A stretch of 25,815 bases of DNA, from positions 1 through 25,815 of the forward strand of contig DYHP01000007.1 of the NCBI GenBank assembly GCA_020724105.1. The letters run 5' to 3'. This DNA is from Candidatus Methylomirabilis sp. GTDB lineage: Bacteria; Patescibacteriota; Patescibacteriia; DYHP01. The translations under genes were made by a program, and so were the position numbers. Below, one piece after another: positions 7,428 through 13,884 of this stretch. The notes below the pieces were generated by a model. It had not been told where the DNA came from and made no database searches. It saw only the letters and a program-made list of their open reading frames with translations. Within the stretch, counting starts at the first letter, position 1, and each line of letters begins with the position of its first letter.

Positions 7428-8924
7428 ATGGAACTAAATCAGTTGACAATCAAAGAGTGTCATAAAGGACTTGTCAGCAAAGATTTCTCGTCCGAGGAAC
7501 TGACCAAGGCGTGTTTTAAGGAAATTAAAAAGCAGGACAAAAAAATCCGCGCCTTTTTGAGTTTAAACGAAGACGGCGCGCTGACGCAGGCGAAAGAGGT
7601 TGATAAAAAAATAAAAAATGGCGGGAAAATCGGCATTTTGGAAGGCGTTCCGGCGGCGATTAAGGACAACATACTTATTAAAGGATTGAATTGCACGGCG
7701 GGCTCGAAAATTTTGGAAAATTATATCGCGACTTACGACGCTACGGTTATAAAAAAATTAAAAAGCGCGGGAGCGGTGATTTTGGGTAAAACAAATATGG
7801 ATGAATTTGCCATGGGCTCATCAACGGAAAATTCGGCATACGGCGCAACAAAAAATCCTCATAATTTAAAAAAGGTTCCCGGCGGTTCGTCAGGCGGTTC
7901 GGCGGCGGCCGTGGCGGCGACTATGTGCGTTTACGCTTTGGGCTCTGACACCGGCGGCAGCATTCGCCAGCCCGCCTCGCTTTGCGGCGTTTGCGGTTTT
8001 AAGCCGTCTTACGGCACTGTTTCGCGCTATGGCCTTATCGCTATGGCCTCCAGTTTGGACCAAATCGGGCCTTTTGCTAAAAATGTTTCTGATTTAAAAT
8101 GCGTTTTTGAAGCAATTTCCGGCGCGGATGAAAAAGACGCGACTTCTATTCAAAAAAGGGGGGTCCGACTCCCCAAAGTTGAGAGTCCGACTCCCAAAAG
8201 TTTCAAAGGTCTGAAAATCGGCGTGCCGAAAGAATATTTTATAGAAGGCATGGAGGAGAGTGTGAAGAAAAAAGTGGAAGAGGCGATAGCGAAAATGAAA
8301 AAAGCCGGCGCGGAAATTATTGACGTAAGTTTGCTCGACCCGTCTTACGGATTGGCGGTTTATTACACCATTATGCCAGCAGAGGTGAGCGCCAATTTGG
8401 CGCGGTTTGACGGGATTCGTTACGGTTACTCCGTAGTCCAACCCCCACATTCTCCCCCTATTCCGACCGAGTCGTCGAAACAAGGGGAGATAGAGGGGGC
8501 CAAAAATCTACTCGATGTTTATAAAAAATCGCGCACCGAGGGTTTTGGCAAAGAAACGATTCGCAGAATAATGCTCGGCACTTACGTTTTGTCAGCTGGC
8601 TATTACGACGCTTATTACAAGCAGGCGCAGAAAGTCCGCGCTTTGATTCGCGACGATTTTCGCAGGGTTTTTGAAAAAGTAAATTATTTGGTTACGCCGA
8701 CTTCTCCGTCGGTCGCTTGGGCTCTCGGCGCCAAATTCGAAGATCCGCTCACAATGTATCTTTCCGATATTTATACCGTCACGGCGAATGTCGCGGGGCT
8801 TGCCGGCGTTTCAATCCCTTGCGGGGAAAGCCGAGGCCTGCCCGTTGGTTTGCAGATAATGGGGAACCAACATGATGATTACGGAGTGTTGGGTGTAGCA
8901 GAGTTGTGTGAAAAAATTATTTAA
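7428..8924 (+). CDS. gatA: Asp-tRNA(Asn)/Glu-tRNA(Gln) amidotransferase subunit A
   Basis: GatA is the amidase-signature subunit that releases ammonia from glutamine for tRNA-dependent amidation. The Ser-cisSer-Lys triad is visible: Lys79 in AAIKDN, Ser154 in GGSSGGSA and Ser178 in DTGGSIR, the same numbers I recall for the Staphylococcus aureus enzyme. The chain is 498 residues, slightly longer than usual (about 485). Two repeat-derived stretches account for the excess: VRLPKVESPTPKS at about residue 245 and an insert near residue 340 containing PPHSPPIPTES. Both lie after the catalytic triad, apparently in surface loops. The C-terminus (LPVGLQIMG) is complete. The start ATG 7428 matches the family N-terminus. 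Confidence 0.93.
   Translation: MELNQLTIKECHKGLVSKDFSSEELTKACFKEIKKQDKKIRAFLSLNEDGALTQAKEVDKKIKNGGKIGILEGVPAAIKDNILIKGLNCTAGSKILENYIATYDATVIKKLKSAGAVILGKTNMDEFAMGSSTENSAYGATKNPHNLKKVPGGSSGGSAAAVAATMCVYALGSDTGGSIRQPASLCGVCGFKPSYGTVSRYGLIAMASSLDQIGPFAKNVSDLKCVFEAISGADEKDATSIQKRGVRLPKVESPTPKSFKGLKIGVPKEYFIEGMEESVKKKVEEAIAKMKKAGAEIIDVSLLDPSYGLAVYYTIMPAEVSANLARFDGIRYGYSVVQPPHSPPIPTESSKQGEIEGAKNLLDVYKKSRTEGFGKETIRRIMLGTYVLSAGYYDAYYKQAQKVRALIRDDFRRVFEKVNYLVTPTSPSVAWALGAKFEDPLTMYLSDIYTVTANVAGLAGVSIPCGESRGLPVGLQIMGNQHDDYGVLGVAELCEKII
8156..8199 (+). repeat. In-frame GAGTCCGACTC repeat inside gatA
   Basis: There are two close copies of a GTCCGACTCCC hairpin core (about 8158-8174 and 8181-8197). The same GGAGTCGGACTCC motif forms the leader element of the WecA-like gene (23314-23375) and a hairpin at 23061-23077. 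Confidence 0.7.
8446..8500 (+). repeat. In-frame CCCCCT...AGGGGG repeat inside gatA
   Basis: Its C-rich left part (ACATTCTCCCCCTATTCCGA) and G-rich right part (AAGGGGAGATAGAGGGGG) are complementary with mismatches. A relative lies at the end of the DJ-1 gene (20112-20148: ATTCTCCCCCTTAAGGTGAG and onward). Confidence 0.65.
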
Positions 8925-8930
8925 TTTCAT

Positions 8931-9030
8931 TAAAATCATCCAAATAATCCGAATGTATCCGAATGCTCCAAATGTTTTAATCTAAACGAGTTCGGAGTAT
9001 TCGGATAAATTTGTAGGTTAGGATGATTTA
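8931..9030. repeat. 100-bp terminal-inverted-repeat element, copy 1
   Basis: The ends are TAAAATCATCC and GGATGATTTA. The reverse complement of 18251-18349 matches this copy almost end to end: the first 42 bp differ at about two positions, and the last 40 bp are nearly as close. The element ends directly at the ATG of the next gene, and its terminal AGGATG forms the only Shine-Dalgarno-like sequence for that gene. Confidence 0.85.
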
Positions 9031-9612
9031 ATGTTTAAAGATATGATTCAAATGACTAAAATTTCAGGTTCAAAACAGCAATATTTTTTAACCAAAAAGC
9101 AGCGTTCCACCATCAAGGGCTCTGACCAGCCCCGCGTTCCCGATTGGTGGGAGAGGGAAATTAAGGCCAAAAGAGGAACAATGTTTGTTTGCCAAAAATG
9201 CGGCGCGGTTTACCTGAAAAAACATTGGTACACAAGCCCGCGGGTTTCCGAGTTTTTGAAAAAGCAAAAAAATATAAAGTATTCCATTTGCGGCGAATGC
9301 GCTTTAAAACCCTTGAGCAGCCGAGGGGCGTATCTTTACGAAGGCGAGGTCAATCTGCTGAATTTGGGAAATGACAAAAATGAAATTTTGAGATTAGCTA
9401 AAAACGTGGCGGCCCGGGCGTTAAAACGCGACCCGGAAGACCAGGTTTTGAAAATCGAAGACAAAAAAGATTCCTTGCGGATTTTGACTTCGGAAAATCA
9501 ATTGGCGATTTCCATCGGCAAACAAGTGGCGCAGGCGTTCAAGGGCGGAGTTTTAAAAATCCAATTTTCTCATCAGGAAGAAGTGGTAAGAGTGGAGTGG
9601 AGGCATAAGTAA
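9031..9612 (+). CDS. Zinc-ribbon protein of unknown function (NMD3/BCAM0308-like guess)
   Basis: The 193-residue basic protein has an N-terminal region rich in Lys/Arg/Trp and a four-Cys zinc site formed by CQKCGAVYLKKHWY and ICGEC (about residues 54-92). An alpha/beta C-terminal half follows (EGEVNLLNL, AKNVAARALKRDPED, ENQLAISIGKQVAQAF). The layout of a zinc ribbon plus a small domain with RDPEDQVLKIE recalls short NMD3-like/BCAM0308-type proteins found next to translation genes; this is memory-based and not certain. No catalytic motif is seen. The start ATG 9031 directly abuts the repeat element that supplies TAGGATGATTTA upstream. MFKDMIQ may be partly repeat-driven, and ATG 9052 is an alternative. 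Confidence 0.75.
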   Translation: MFKDMIQMTKISGSKQQYFLTKKQRSTIKGSDQPRVPDWWEREIKAKRGTMFVCQKCGAVYLKKHWYTSPRVSEFLKKQKNIKYSICGECALKPLSSRGAYLYEGEVNLLNLGNDKNEILRLAKNVAARALKRDPEDQVLKIEDKKDSLRILTSENQLAISIGKQVAQAFKGGVLKIQFSHQEEVVRVEWRHK

Positions 9613-9679
9613 AACCAAAAACCAAAGACCAAAAACCAAAAATAATTTTTGATTTTTGATTTTTAATTTTTGATTTTTT
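9613..9679. repeat. ACCAAA/TTTTTGATTTTT low-complexity spacer repeat
   Basis: Tandem AACCAAAGACC-type units are followed by TTTTTGATTTTTGA-type units. The same AACCAAAGACCAAA unit opens the spacer at 10136, which ends in its inverted form. There is no promoter or terminator signal. Confidence 0.6.
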
Positions 9680-10135
9680 ATGATTATTGAAATTAATCTC
9701 GAGAAGTGGCAGTGGATTTTTTATGTTGCGGCGGTTGCTGTGGGGATTTTTTTAATTTGGTTTATTTACAAAAGAATCAGACATTTTTTGCGGGGTATGA
9801 GATGGTCGTCGGAGGAAAAGGGCGAAATCCAAAAACGGTGGTCTTCCGTAAAGAGTTTAATTGATTCGGGAACAGAGACCGGTTTTAGAGTGGCGATTTT
9901 GGAAGCTGACAAATTGCTTGATTTCGCCTTAAAACAGCGTTTTATGCCGGGCGAAACCTTGGCCGAGCGGTTGAAATACGCTGTTTATAAATATCCGAAC
10001 TTGCGGAGGGTCTGGTGGGCGCATAAAATGCGTAATGATTTGGTGCATGAATCAACTTTCGCCGTGTCCGAAAATTTGGCGAAGAGAGTGGTTGGGGAAT
10101 ACGAAAGGGCGCTGAAAGAATTAGGAGCATTATAA
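9680..10135 (+). CDS. Membrane-anchored HEPN-like domain protein
   Basis: This 151-residue protein has one N-terminal membrane helix (about residues 11-30, WQWIFYVAAVAVGIFLIWFI), a basic stop-transfer KRIRHFLRG, and a soluble all-helical domain. The soluble part contains R118-N-D-L-V-H123, matching the Rx4-6H motif with a polar residue after Arg that defines catalytic HEPN ribonucleases. It also has the helix AILEADKLLDFALKQR, typical of the HEPN four-helix bundle. Many HEPN domains are RNases in toxin-antitoxin or defence systems, but others are structural, and no antitoxin gene is adjacent. The position just before murG suggests cotranscription. Function is unknown. Confidence 0.72.
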   Translation: MIIEINLEKWQWIFYVAAVAVGIFLIWFIYKRIRHFLRGMRWSSEEKGEIQKRWSSVKSLIDSGTETGFRVAILEADKLLDFALKQRFMPGETLAERLKYAVYKYPNLRRVWWAHKMRNDLVHESTFAVSENLAKRVVGEYERALKELGAL

Positions 10136-10294
10136 AACCAAAGACCAAAGACCAAAAAACTATCTTCCAATTTTTAATTTTTAATTTAAAATTTTTAAAC
10201 AATTTTTATTTACTTAATTTTTCAACATTCAATAAAAATTTAAAATTAAAAATTTAAAATTTTTTTTTGGTATTTGGTTTTTAATTTTTGGTTT
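10136..10294. repeat. AT-rich inverted spacer repeat before murG
   Basis: Left AACCAAAGACCAAAGACC and right GGTATTTGGTTTTTAATTTT-type segments are inverted, with AATTTTTAATTTTTAATTT between. No promoter is evident, so murG probably depends on upstream transcription. Confidence 0.6.
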
Positions 10295-11470
10295 ATGAAG
10301 GTTATTTTATCCGGTGGAGGAACACTTGGTTCAGTTTCTCCATTGCTGGCTGCGGCGGAAGAATTGAGGAAAAAAGATTCCTCGATTGAATTTTTGTGGC
10401 TTGGAACGAAAAACGGTCCTGAAAAGGAACTGGTTGAGGAATACAACATTCAATTCAAATCAATCGCCGCGGGAAAACTGCGGCGATATTTTAGTTTAGA
10501 ACACATTTTGGATTTGTTTAAAATTATAATCGGTTTCTCGCAGTCATTTTTTATTTTAAAAAAATTTAAACCCGATGTTTTCGTTTCCGCCGGCGCATTT
10601 GTTTCGCTGCCCGCGGCAATGGCGGCGTTTATTTTAAAAATTCCGATTTTAATCCACCAACAGGATGCCGTTGCCGGTCTGGCGAATAAATTGATGTCAG
10701 CGTTGGCAAAAAAAATCACCGTTTCGCTCGATATTTCGTTGCGGGATTTTTCTAAAGAAAAAACAGAACTTGTCGGTAATCCGGTTCGTCAATTTATTTT
10801 TGAAGGAGACGCAAACAGAATCAAGGAAAAGTTGGAATTGGAGGACGATTTGCCGCTAATGCTCGTAATGGGCGGGGGGACTGGGGCGATGGCGATAAAT
10901 GAACTGGTTTTAAGAGCGTTGCCGGAACTTTTAAAATTCTGCCAGCTCATTCATTTAACTGGAAAAGGAAAAGGAATAGCGCATGAAAATGCGCGTGACA
11001 CCCTTACTGGTGTCAATCCCGATGGAATAGCATCCGTAAGGATGCGCTACCATCCAGTAGAATTTGCCACATCCGAAGTGGCTGATTTTTACGCCGCGGC
11101 GGATTTGGTTGTTTCGCGCGCCGGAATGTCGGCGCTTTCCGAAATCTGCGCTTTGGGCAAACCGGCGATAATTATCCCGATTCCGAAGAGCCACCAGGAA
11201 AAAAACGCCGAATATTTCGCCTCGCGCGGCGCGGTTATAATTTTGAGACAAACACCCCGTGTTGTCATTCCGAACTTGGTTCGGGATCCACAGACCCTGA
11301 AACGAGTTCAGGGTGATAATTTTGCGGTCGAATTTATAAATCTCATCAAAGAACTCCTCTTCAACCAATCCGAACGGAAAAAATTATCTGAAAACGCAAA
11401 AAAAATAATGCCCCGCGACGCAGCACAAAAGATGGCGGAGATGATTCAATCTTTGACTGTTAATCCTTGA
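10295..11470 (+). CDS. murG: UDP-GlcNAc:lipid I N-acetylglucosaminyltransferase MurG
   Basis: MurG makes lipid II on the cytoplasmic face of the membrane. The GT-B fold is clear: the N-terminal Gly-rich loop is LSGGGTLGSVSPLLAAAEEL, the acceptor-side motif is IHQQDAVAGLANK, the second Gly loop is VMGGGTGAMAINELV, and the UDP-GlcNAc site is FYAAADLVVSRAGMSALSE. ATG 10295 is chosen over the upstream frame start because family similarity begins at MKVILSGGG. The 391-residue chain exceeds the usual 350-360 because of two in-frame repeats: one of about 27 residues between the HLTGKG strand and YHPVEF, and one of about 18 residues between VIILRQ and FAVEF. The C-terminal helix is complete. The gene sits apart from the mraZ cluster. 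Confidence 0.92.
   Translation: MKVILSGGGTLGSVSPLLAAAEELRKKDSSIEFLWLGTKNGPEKELVEEYNIQFKSIAAGKLRRYFSLEHILDLFKIIIGFSQSFFILKKFKPDVFVSAGAFVSLPAAMAAFILKIPILIHQQDAVAGLANKLMSALAKKITVSLDISLRDFSKEKTELVGNPVRQFIFEGDANRIKEKLELEDDLPLMLVMGGGTGAMAINELVLRALPELLKFCQLIHLTGKGKGIAHENARDTLTGVNPDGIASVRMRYHPVEFATSEVADFYAAADLVVSRAGMSALSEICALGKPAIIIPIPKSHQEKNAEYFASRGAVIILRQTPRVVIPNLVRDPQTLKRVQGDNFAVEFINLIKELLFNQSERKKLSENAKKIMPRDAAQKMAEMIQSLTVNP
10965..11048 (+). repeat. Triple-hairpin repeat in frame inside murG
   Basis: Three hairpins occur in a row: GCGCAT-GAAA-ATGCGC, GACACC-CTTACT-GGTGTC and AGCATCC-GTAA-GGATGCGCT. The stretch 10965-11046 matches 11757-11838 over 82 bp with about 6 differences. Two of those differences (C to T and G to A) fall on opposite sides of one stem and keep it paired. 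Two loops are GNRA tetraloops (GAAA, GTAA). Confidence 0.92.
11262..11318 (+). repeat. Second in-frame palindromic repeat inside murG
   Basis: Two hairpins lie here: TTCCGAAC-TTG-GTTCGGGA (11268-11286, one wobble) and ACCCTGAA-ACGAG-TTCAGGGT (11294-11314). The second motif recurs in the mraZ leader (ATCCTGAA-TTCAT-TTCAGGAT, 21058-21078) and, diverged, at 23096-23155. Confidence 0.85.
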
Positions 11471-11504
11471 CTATTGACATCGCCAAAATTAAATGAAAAC
11501 TAAT

Positions 11505-11870
11505 CCCCGCCCCGACGAGTCGGGGCGGGGAGGATGTCATTAGTCTGATAGTTCCAACTATCAGACTATTTATAAGATGCAGTCGTGTGTTATAAATAGT
11601 AAAATTTTGTAGTGCGAACCTTTAGGTTCGATATTGGCGCGGAATCCCATTATTCGATGGAACAGGTCTTTAGGTTCGCTATTATAGTAAAATTAGCGCG
11701 CGACGGTCCGCGTCGCAACACCCTCACGGGTGTCAATCCCAAAAATGGAATGCGCAAAGGAAAAGGAATAGCGCATGAAAATGCGCGTGACACTCTTACG
11801 AGTGTCAATCCAAACGGAATAGCATCCGTAAGGATGCGTTTAGACCCGCCCTGACTTGAAGTCGGGAGGT
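11505..11870. repeat. Repeat cluster in the 500-bp spacer after murG
   Basis: In order: a perfect 12-bp GC hairpin at 11505-11530 (CCCCGCCCCGAC-GA-complement; possible murG terminator without a U tract); a perfect 13-bp hairpin at 11541-11568 (TAGTCTGATAGTT-CC-complement); ACTATTTATA/TATAAATAGT arms around 11564-11600; GCGAACCTTTAGGTTCG near 11615; a degraded hairpin set at 11700-11756; a full triple-hairpin copy at 11757-11838; and CCTGACTTGAAGTCGGG at about 11850. Open frames here contain only repeats. No gene is supported between 11471 and 11971. Confidence 0.8.
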
Positions 11871-11876
11871 TGTGGA

Positions 11877-11905
11877 TTGACAATTTTTTGAGTTTATGTT
11901 AAAAA
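11877..11905 (+). promoter_or_regulatory. Promoter of the small zinc-ribbon gene at 11972
   Basis: TTGACA (11877-11882), a 17-bp spacer and TAAAAA (11900-11905) preceded by TGT. The spacer ATTTTTTGAGTTTATGT is nearly identical to the spacer of the promoter at 20266-20294, suggesting common origin. The leader is about 60 nt and ends in GGAGG (11961-11965). Confidence 0.65.
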
Positions 11906-11971
11906 ATAATCAGCAGTTATTTAACAATTTTACAAAATTTTTACAGAAAATTTTTTGAAAGGAGGCTAAAG

Positions 11972-12376
11972 ATGGAAAAGTTTAAAAAAGGAGACATAAT
12001 CAAGTTTACTTTCAAAACAATGGAATACCCCGAGTTGATTCCTTCGGACCAATGTCTGGACACAGGTTTGAAAATTATTGGCAGAGGAGAGATTGTGTAC
12101 GGACCGGACAGCTTTTCTTACTACGGAGTAAAGGTTATAGAGCCCGACTATTGGAAGGGAGACAATGATTTAGGAGGATTGTTGAACGGGCAAGACAGAG
12201 GAAAGGGATGTTTGCTTCATGAGAACGCAATGCTTTTTGAAAAGGCGGGCGATAAAAATTTAAATGAGTTGAAAAATAGAATCTGTTCAGTTTGCCATTC
12301 CAAAATGACGCAAGGCGCTTGGTTTGATTGGTACTGCATTAATAATGATTGTTCGACTAATCAGAAGAATAAATAA
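11972..12376 (+). CDS. Hypothetical protein with C-terminal zinc ribbon
   Basis: This 134-residue protein is not recognised. The N-terminal 100 residues look like a small beta-rich domain (KKGDIIKFTFKTMEY, GRGEIVYGPDSFSYYGVKVIE), reminiscent of short SH3-like barrels. The C-terminus has CSVCHSKM (about residues 100-107) and YCINNDC, giving a four-Cys zinc site. A strong GAAAGGAGGC ribosome site lies 7 nt before ATG 11972, and a hairpin terminator follows, so it is a monocistronic, well-translated gene. It carries no inserted repeat. Confidence 0.8.
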   Translation: MEKFKKGDIIKFTFKTMEYPELIPSDQCLDTGLKIIGRGEIVYGPDSFSYYGVKVIEPDYWKGDNDLGGLLNGQDRGKGCLLHENAMLFEKAGDKNLNELKNRICSVCHSKMTQGAWFDWYCINNDCSTNQKNK

Positions 12377-12388
12377 GTTTGTTTTTTC

Positions 12389-12414
12389 AGCGATTCTTTT
12401 AAGAGTCGCTTTTC
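12389..12414 (+). terminator. Terminator after the 11972 gene
   Basis: AGCGATTCT (12389-12397), loop TTTA, and AGAGTCGCT (12402-12410) pair with one G-U, followed by TTTCTT. Confidence 0.7.
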
Positions 12415-12519
12415 TTGTCTAAGAGTAATTATTGTGTTATTATTATGACATACCTAGTTTTCAAAAACAAAAAAGTAAAAAAGTTTATTGAAAATCTTAT
12501 TAAGAAAAATTCGTCTGAA

Positions 12520-12595
12520 GGCCCGGTAGCTCAGCTGGTAGAGCACCTGCCTTTTAAGCAGGGTGTCCTGGGTCCGAATCCCAGCCGGGTCACCA
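12520..12595 (+). tRNA. tRNA-Lys (anticodon TTT), CCA encoded
   Basis: A 76-nt cloverleaf: acceptor GGCCCGG pairs with CCGGGTC (one G-U), the D stem is GCTC/GAGC, and the anticodon stem CCTGC/GCAGG holds loop CTTTTAA (anticodon TTT). The T stem CTGGG/CCCAG has loop TCCGAAT, and the discriminator A is followed by an encoded CCA. The only oddity is C at position 55 of the T loop, where nearly all tRNAs have U (pseudouridine). The downstream hairpin is a plausible terminator. Confidence 0.96.
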
Positions 12596-12598
12596 AAG

Positions 12599-12630
12599 GA
12601 ATCCTCATCATTAAGTTGAGGGTTCTTTTT
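12599..12630 (+). terminator. Terminator of tRNA-Lys
   Basis: GAATCCTCA (12599-12607) pairs with TGAGGGTTC (12617-12625, one G-U) and is followed by TTTTT, 4 nt after the CCA end. Confidence 0.75.
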
Positions 12631-12634
12631 ATAT

Positions 12635-12664
12635 AAGAAAACCTCTCCGAGAATATCGGAGAGG
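12635..12664 (-). terminator. Terminator of the minus-strand DHH-like gene
   Basis: CCTCTCCGA (12642-12650) and TCGGAGAGG (12656-12664) form a perfect 9-bp stem. Read on the minus strand it is followed by TTTTCTTAT, just after the stop at 12674. Confidence 0.8.
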
Positions 12665-12673
12665 TGAATTCGG

Positions 12674-13624
12674 TTAGCTCTTCAAAACGATCTTTACGAA
12701 TTCTTCAAAGGTGAAACCTTCGGGAATATCGTTTAAGTAGAGGCAGAATTTGTCATTGTGGAGGAAAAGAGCGTTTTTGTCGTCGCAAAGACGCGGGAAT
12801 TTTTCGCACAGCACTCTGGCCACCTTTTCCAGTTTTATTTTGGGACAAAGTTTCATGTTCAGATTGTTCACGCCGAATCTGTGGTAGGGCCGGCGGTGCG
12901 TGGGCAGGTAGTGGCCGATGATGAAAGGGAAAGCCTTTAAGTGATGGGTGATAAGGCTTCTGAAGTCGCCGCTGTCATACGGAATTTCATCCGCCAGCAA
13001 AGCCGAGACGCCGAAATCGGTTTTTGTCGCGATTTTGGTTTTCCCTGCGGCAAGACTGTTATGGAACCATTTGAGAAAGATTTCGGGTTCCTTTCGCTGT
13101 CCCAGATAAGAGTCGATTGTCATATCTATGTAGGCAATGATTTCCTCATCGGACCGTTTCGTTCTCCGGAGTTGAGCGATGCTTTTGGGCAGAGTGTAGA
13201 GAATTTGCGTCGAGCCGGGGTCTTGTTTGGACGGCTGAAACTCATCAGACCTCGTTTTGTCTTTTTCTTTGTCAATTGACTGGGCAAACCAGGCGAGTGT
13301 CCAGTCCTCGGGAGGCGGCGAAATGTTACGAGGTTTATAGAGTTGCTCGTCGATGTGTTCCATCATCAGAAGGGCGGAGCATTTGCCGTGTTTGGGGTGG
13401 CCTTTCGGAATTCCATGGTGGTCAAAATCACCCGTTGCCGGGTTATAAATGCCGCCGGTGTCAAGGTGGAAAATTCTGTCGTATTCGCCGTCTTTGTCCG
13501 CATATCTTTGCCCAGGCGGGATAAAGATGAGTTCAACCGGCATTCCTTGGAGCAAATTTCTTTTGCAAAGATTCTGGCAAATGCCAGCATCTGTGTCTGT
13601 GTGAAGAACGATTGCGATGCTCAT
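12674..13624 (-). CDS. DHH/MYG1-like phosphoesterase-fold protein
   Basis: The 316-residue protein carries three motifs of DHH-superfamily phosphoesterases: H8-T-D10-T-D12-A-G (like HxDxDG), HLDTGG with D55, and F-D68-H69-H70-G. The second and third motifs together (TGGIYNPATGDFDHH, then a Ser-Ala-Leu-Leu helix) resemble the MYG1/UPF0160 family more than RecJ or GdpP. Members hydrolyse phosphodiester bonds in RNA, DNA or small nucleotides using Mn2+; the substrate here is unknown. The rest of the chain is not recognised and has no DHHA1 signature I can see. GGAAAGGAGG precedes ATG 13624 on the minus strand. It is monocistronic, with its own promoter and terminator, and has no repeat insert. 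Confidence 0.68.
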   Translation of the reverse strand: MSIAIVLHTDTDAGICQNLCKRNLLQGMPVELIFIPPGQRYADKDGEYDRIFHLDTGGIYNPATGDFDHHGIPKGHPKHGKCSALLMMEHIDEQLYKPRNISPPPEDWTLAWFAQSIDKEKDKTRSDEFQPSKQDPGSTQILYTLPKSIAQLRRTKRSDEEIIAYIDMTIDSYLGQRKEPEIFLKWFHNSLAAGKTKIATKTDFGVSALLADEIPYDSGDFRSLITHHLKAFPFIIGHYLPTHRRPYHRFGVNNLNMKLCPKIKLEKVARVLCEKFPRLCDDKNALFLHNDKFCLYLNDIPEGFTFEEFVKIVLKS

Positions 13625-13660
13625 TTTTGCCTCCTTTCCTCTTGTGAAAGTTCCATTCCT

Positions 13661-13689
13661 ATCTCACCATAGATTGGGGATTTTGTCAA
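13661..13689 (-). promoter_or_regulatory. Promoter of the minus-strand DHH-like gene
   Basis: On the minus strand TTGACA (13689-13684), a 17-bp spacer and TGAGAT (13666-13661) preceded by TGG. The layout matches the promoters at 11877, 18232 (minus) and 20266. The -35 is perfect and the -10 is weak. Confidence 0.5.
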
Positions 13690-13694
13690 GGGTT

Positions 13695-13703
13695 TGGTAT
13701 AAT
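13695..13703 (+). promoter_or_regulatory. Extended -10 promoter of the P-type ATPase gene
   Basis: TGGTATAAT is an exact extended -10 box. The ATPase ATG is 181 nt downstream, and almost the whole gap is the repeat block 13709-13882. Confidence 0.65.
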
Positions 13704-13708
13704 TAAAA

Positions 13709-13882
13709 TTAGAAATTCGTTCCCCCGACTTAAAGTCGGGGTCACTGAAATTCGCTCCTCGTGGTCGCTGAAATTTGTCCCGATAAAATCGGGACGTAAC
13801 TAGAAATTATCGCGAAGCAAATTTCGCGAGCCAAAGGCGAGCAAGTTACTAATTACGCGAGCGTAGCGAGTAAATTTCTAAT
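13709..13882. repeat. Composite repeat block in the ATPase leader
   Basis: ATTAGAAATT-type (13709) and AAATTTCTAAT (about 13871) ends are inverted around the block. Inside are CCCCCGACTTAAAGTCGGGG (13722-13741), GTCCCGATAAAATCGGGAC (near 13780) and GCGAAGCAAATTTCGCG (near 13813). The TTCGTTCCCCCGAC...GTCGGGGTCACT part recurs at 16740-16770. Confidence 0.75.
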
Positions 13883-13884
13883 CT

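Noticed and set aside
1577..11838. CRISPR array
   Set aside because: Repeat copies are dispersed, in both orientations, and not separated by regular spacers; no cas genes are present.
11612..11854. An 80-residue open frame after murG
   Set aside because: It consists of translated repeat copies (NARDTLT, NGIASVRMR), the same residues as the murG insert, with no start signal.
12415..12636. A 73-residue open frame containing GPVAQLVEHLPFKQGVLG
   Set aside because: It reads through the tRNA-Lys gene; this peptide type is a well-known artefact of translated tRNAs.
12941..13672. Plus-strand open frames opposite the DHH-like gene
   Set aside because: They are shadows of the minus-strand gene, with no ribosome sites and no recognisable domain.
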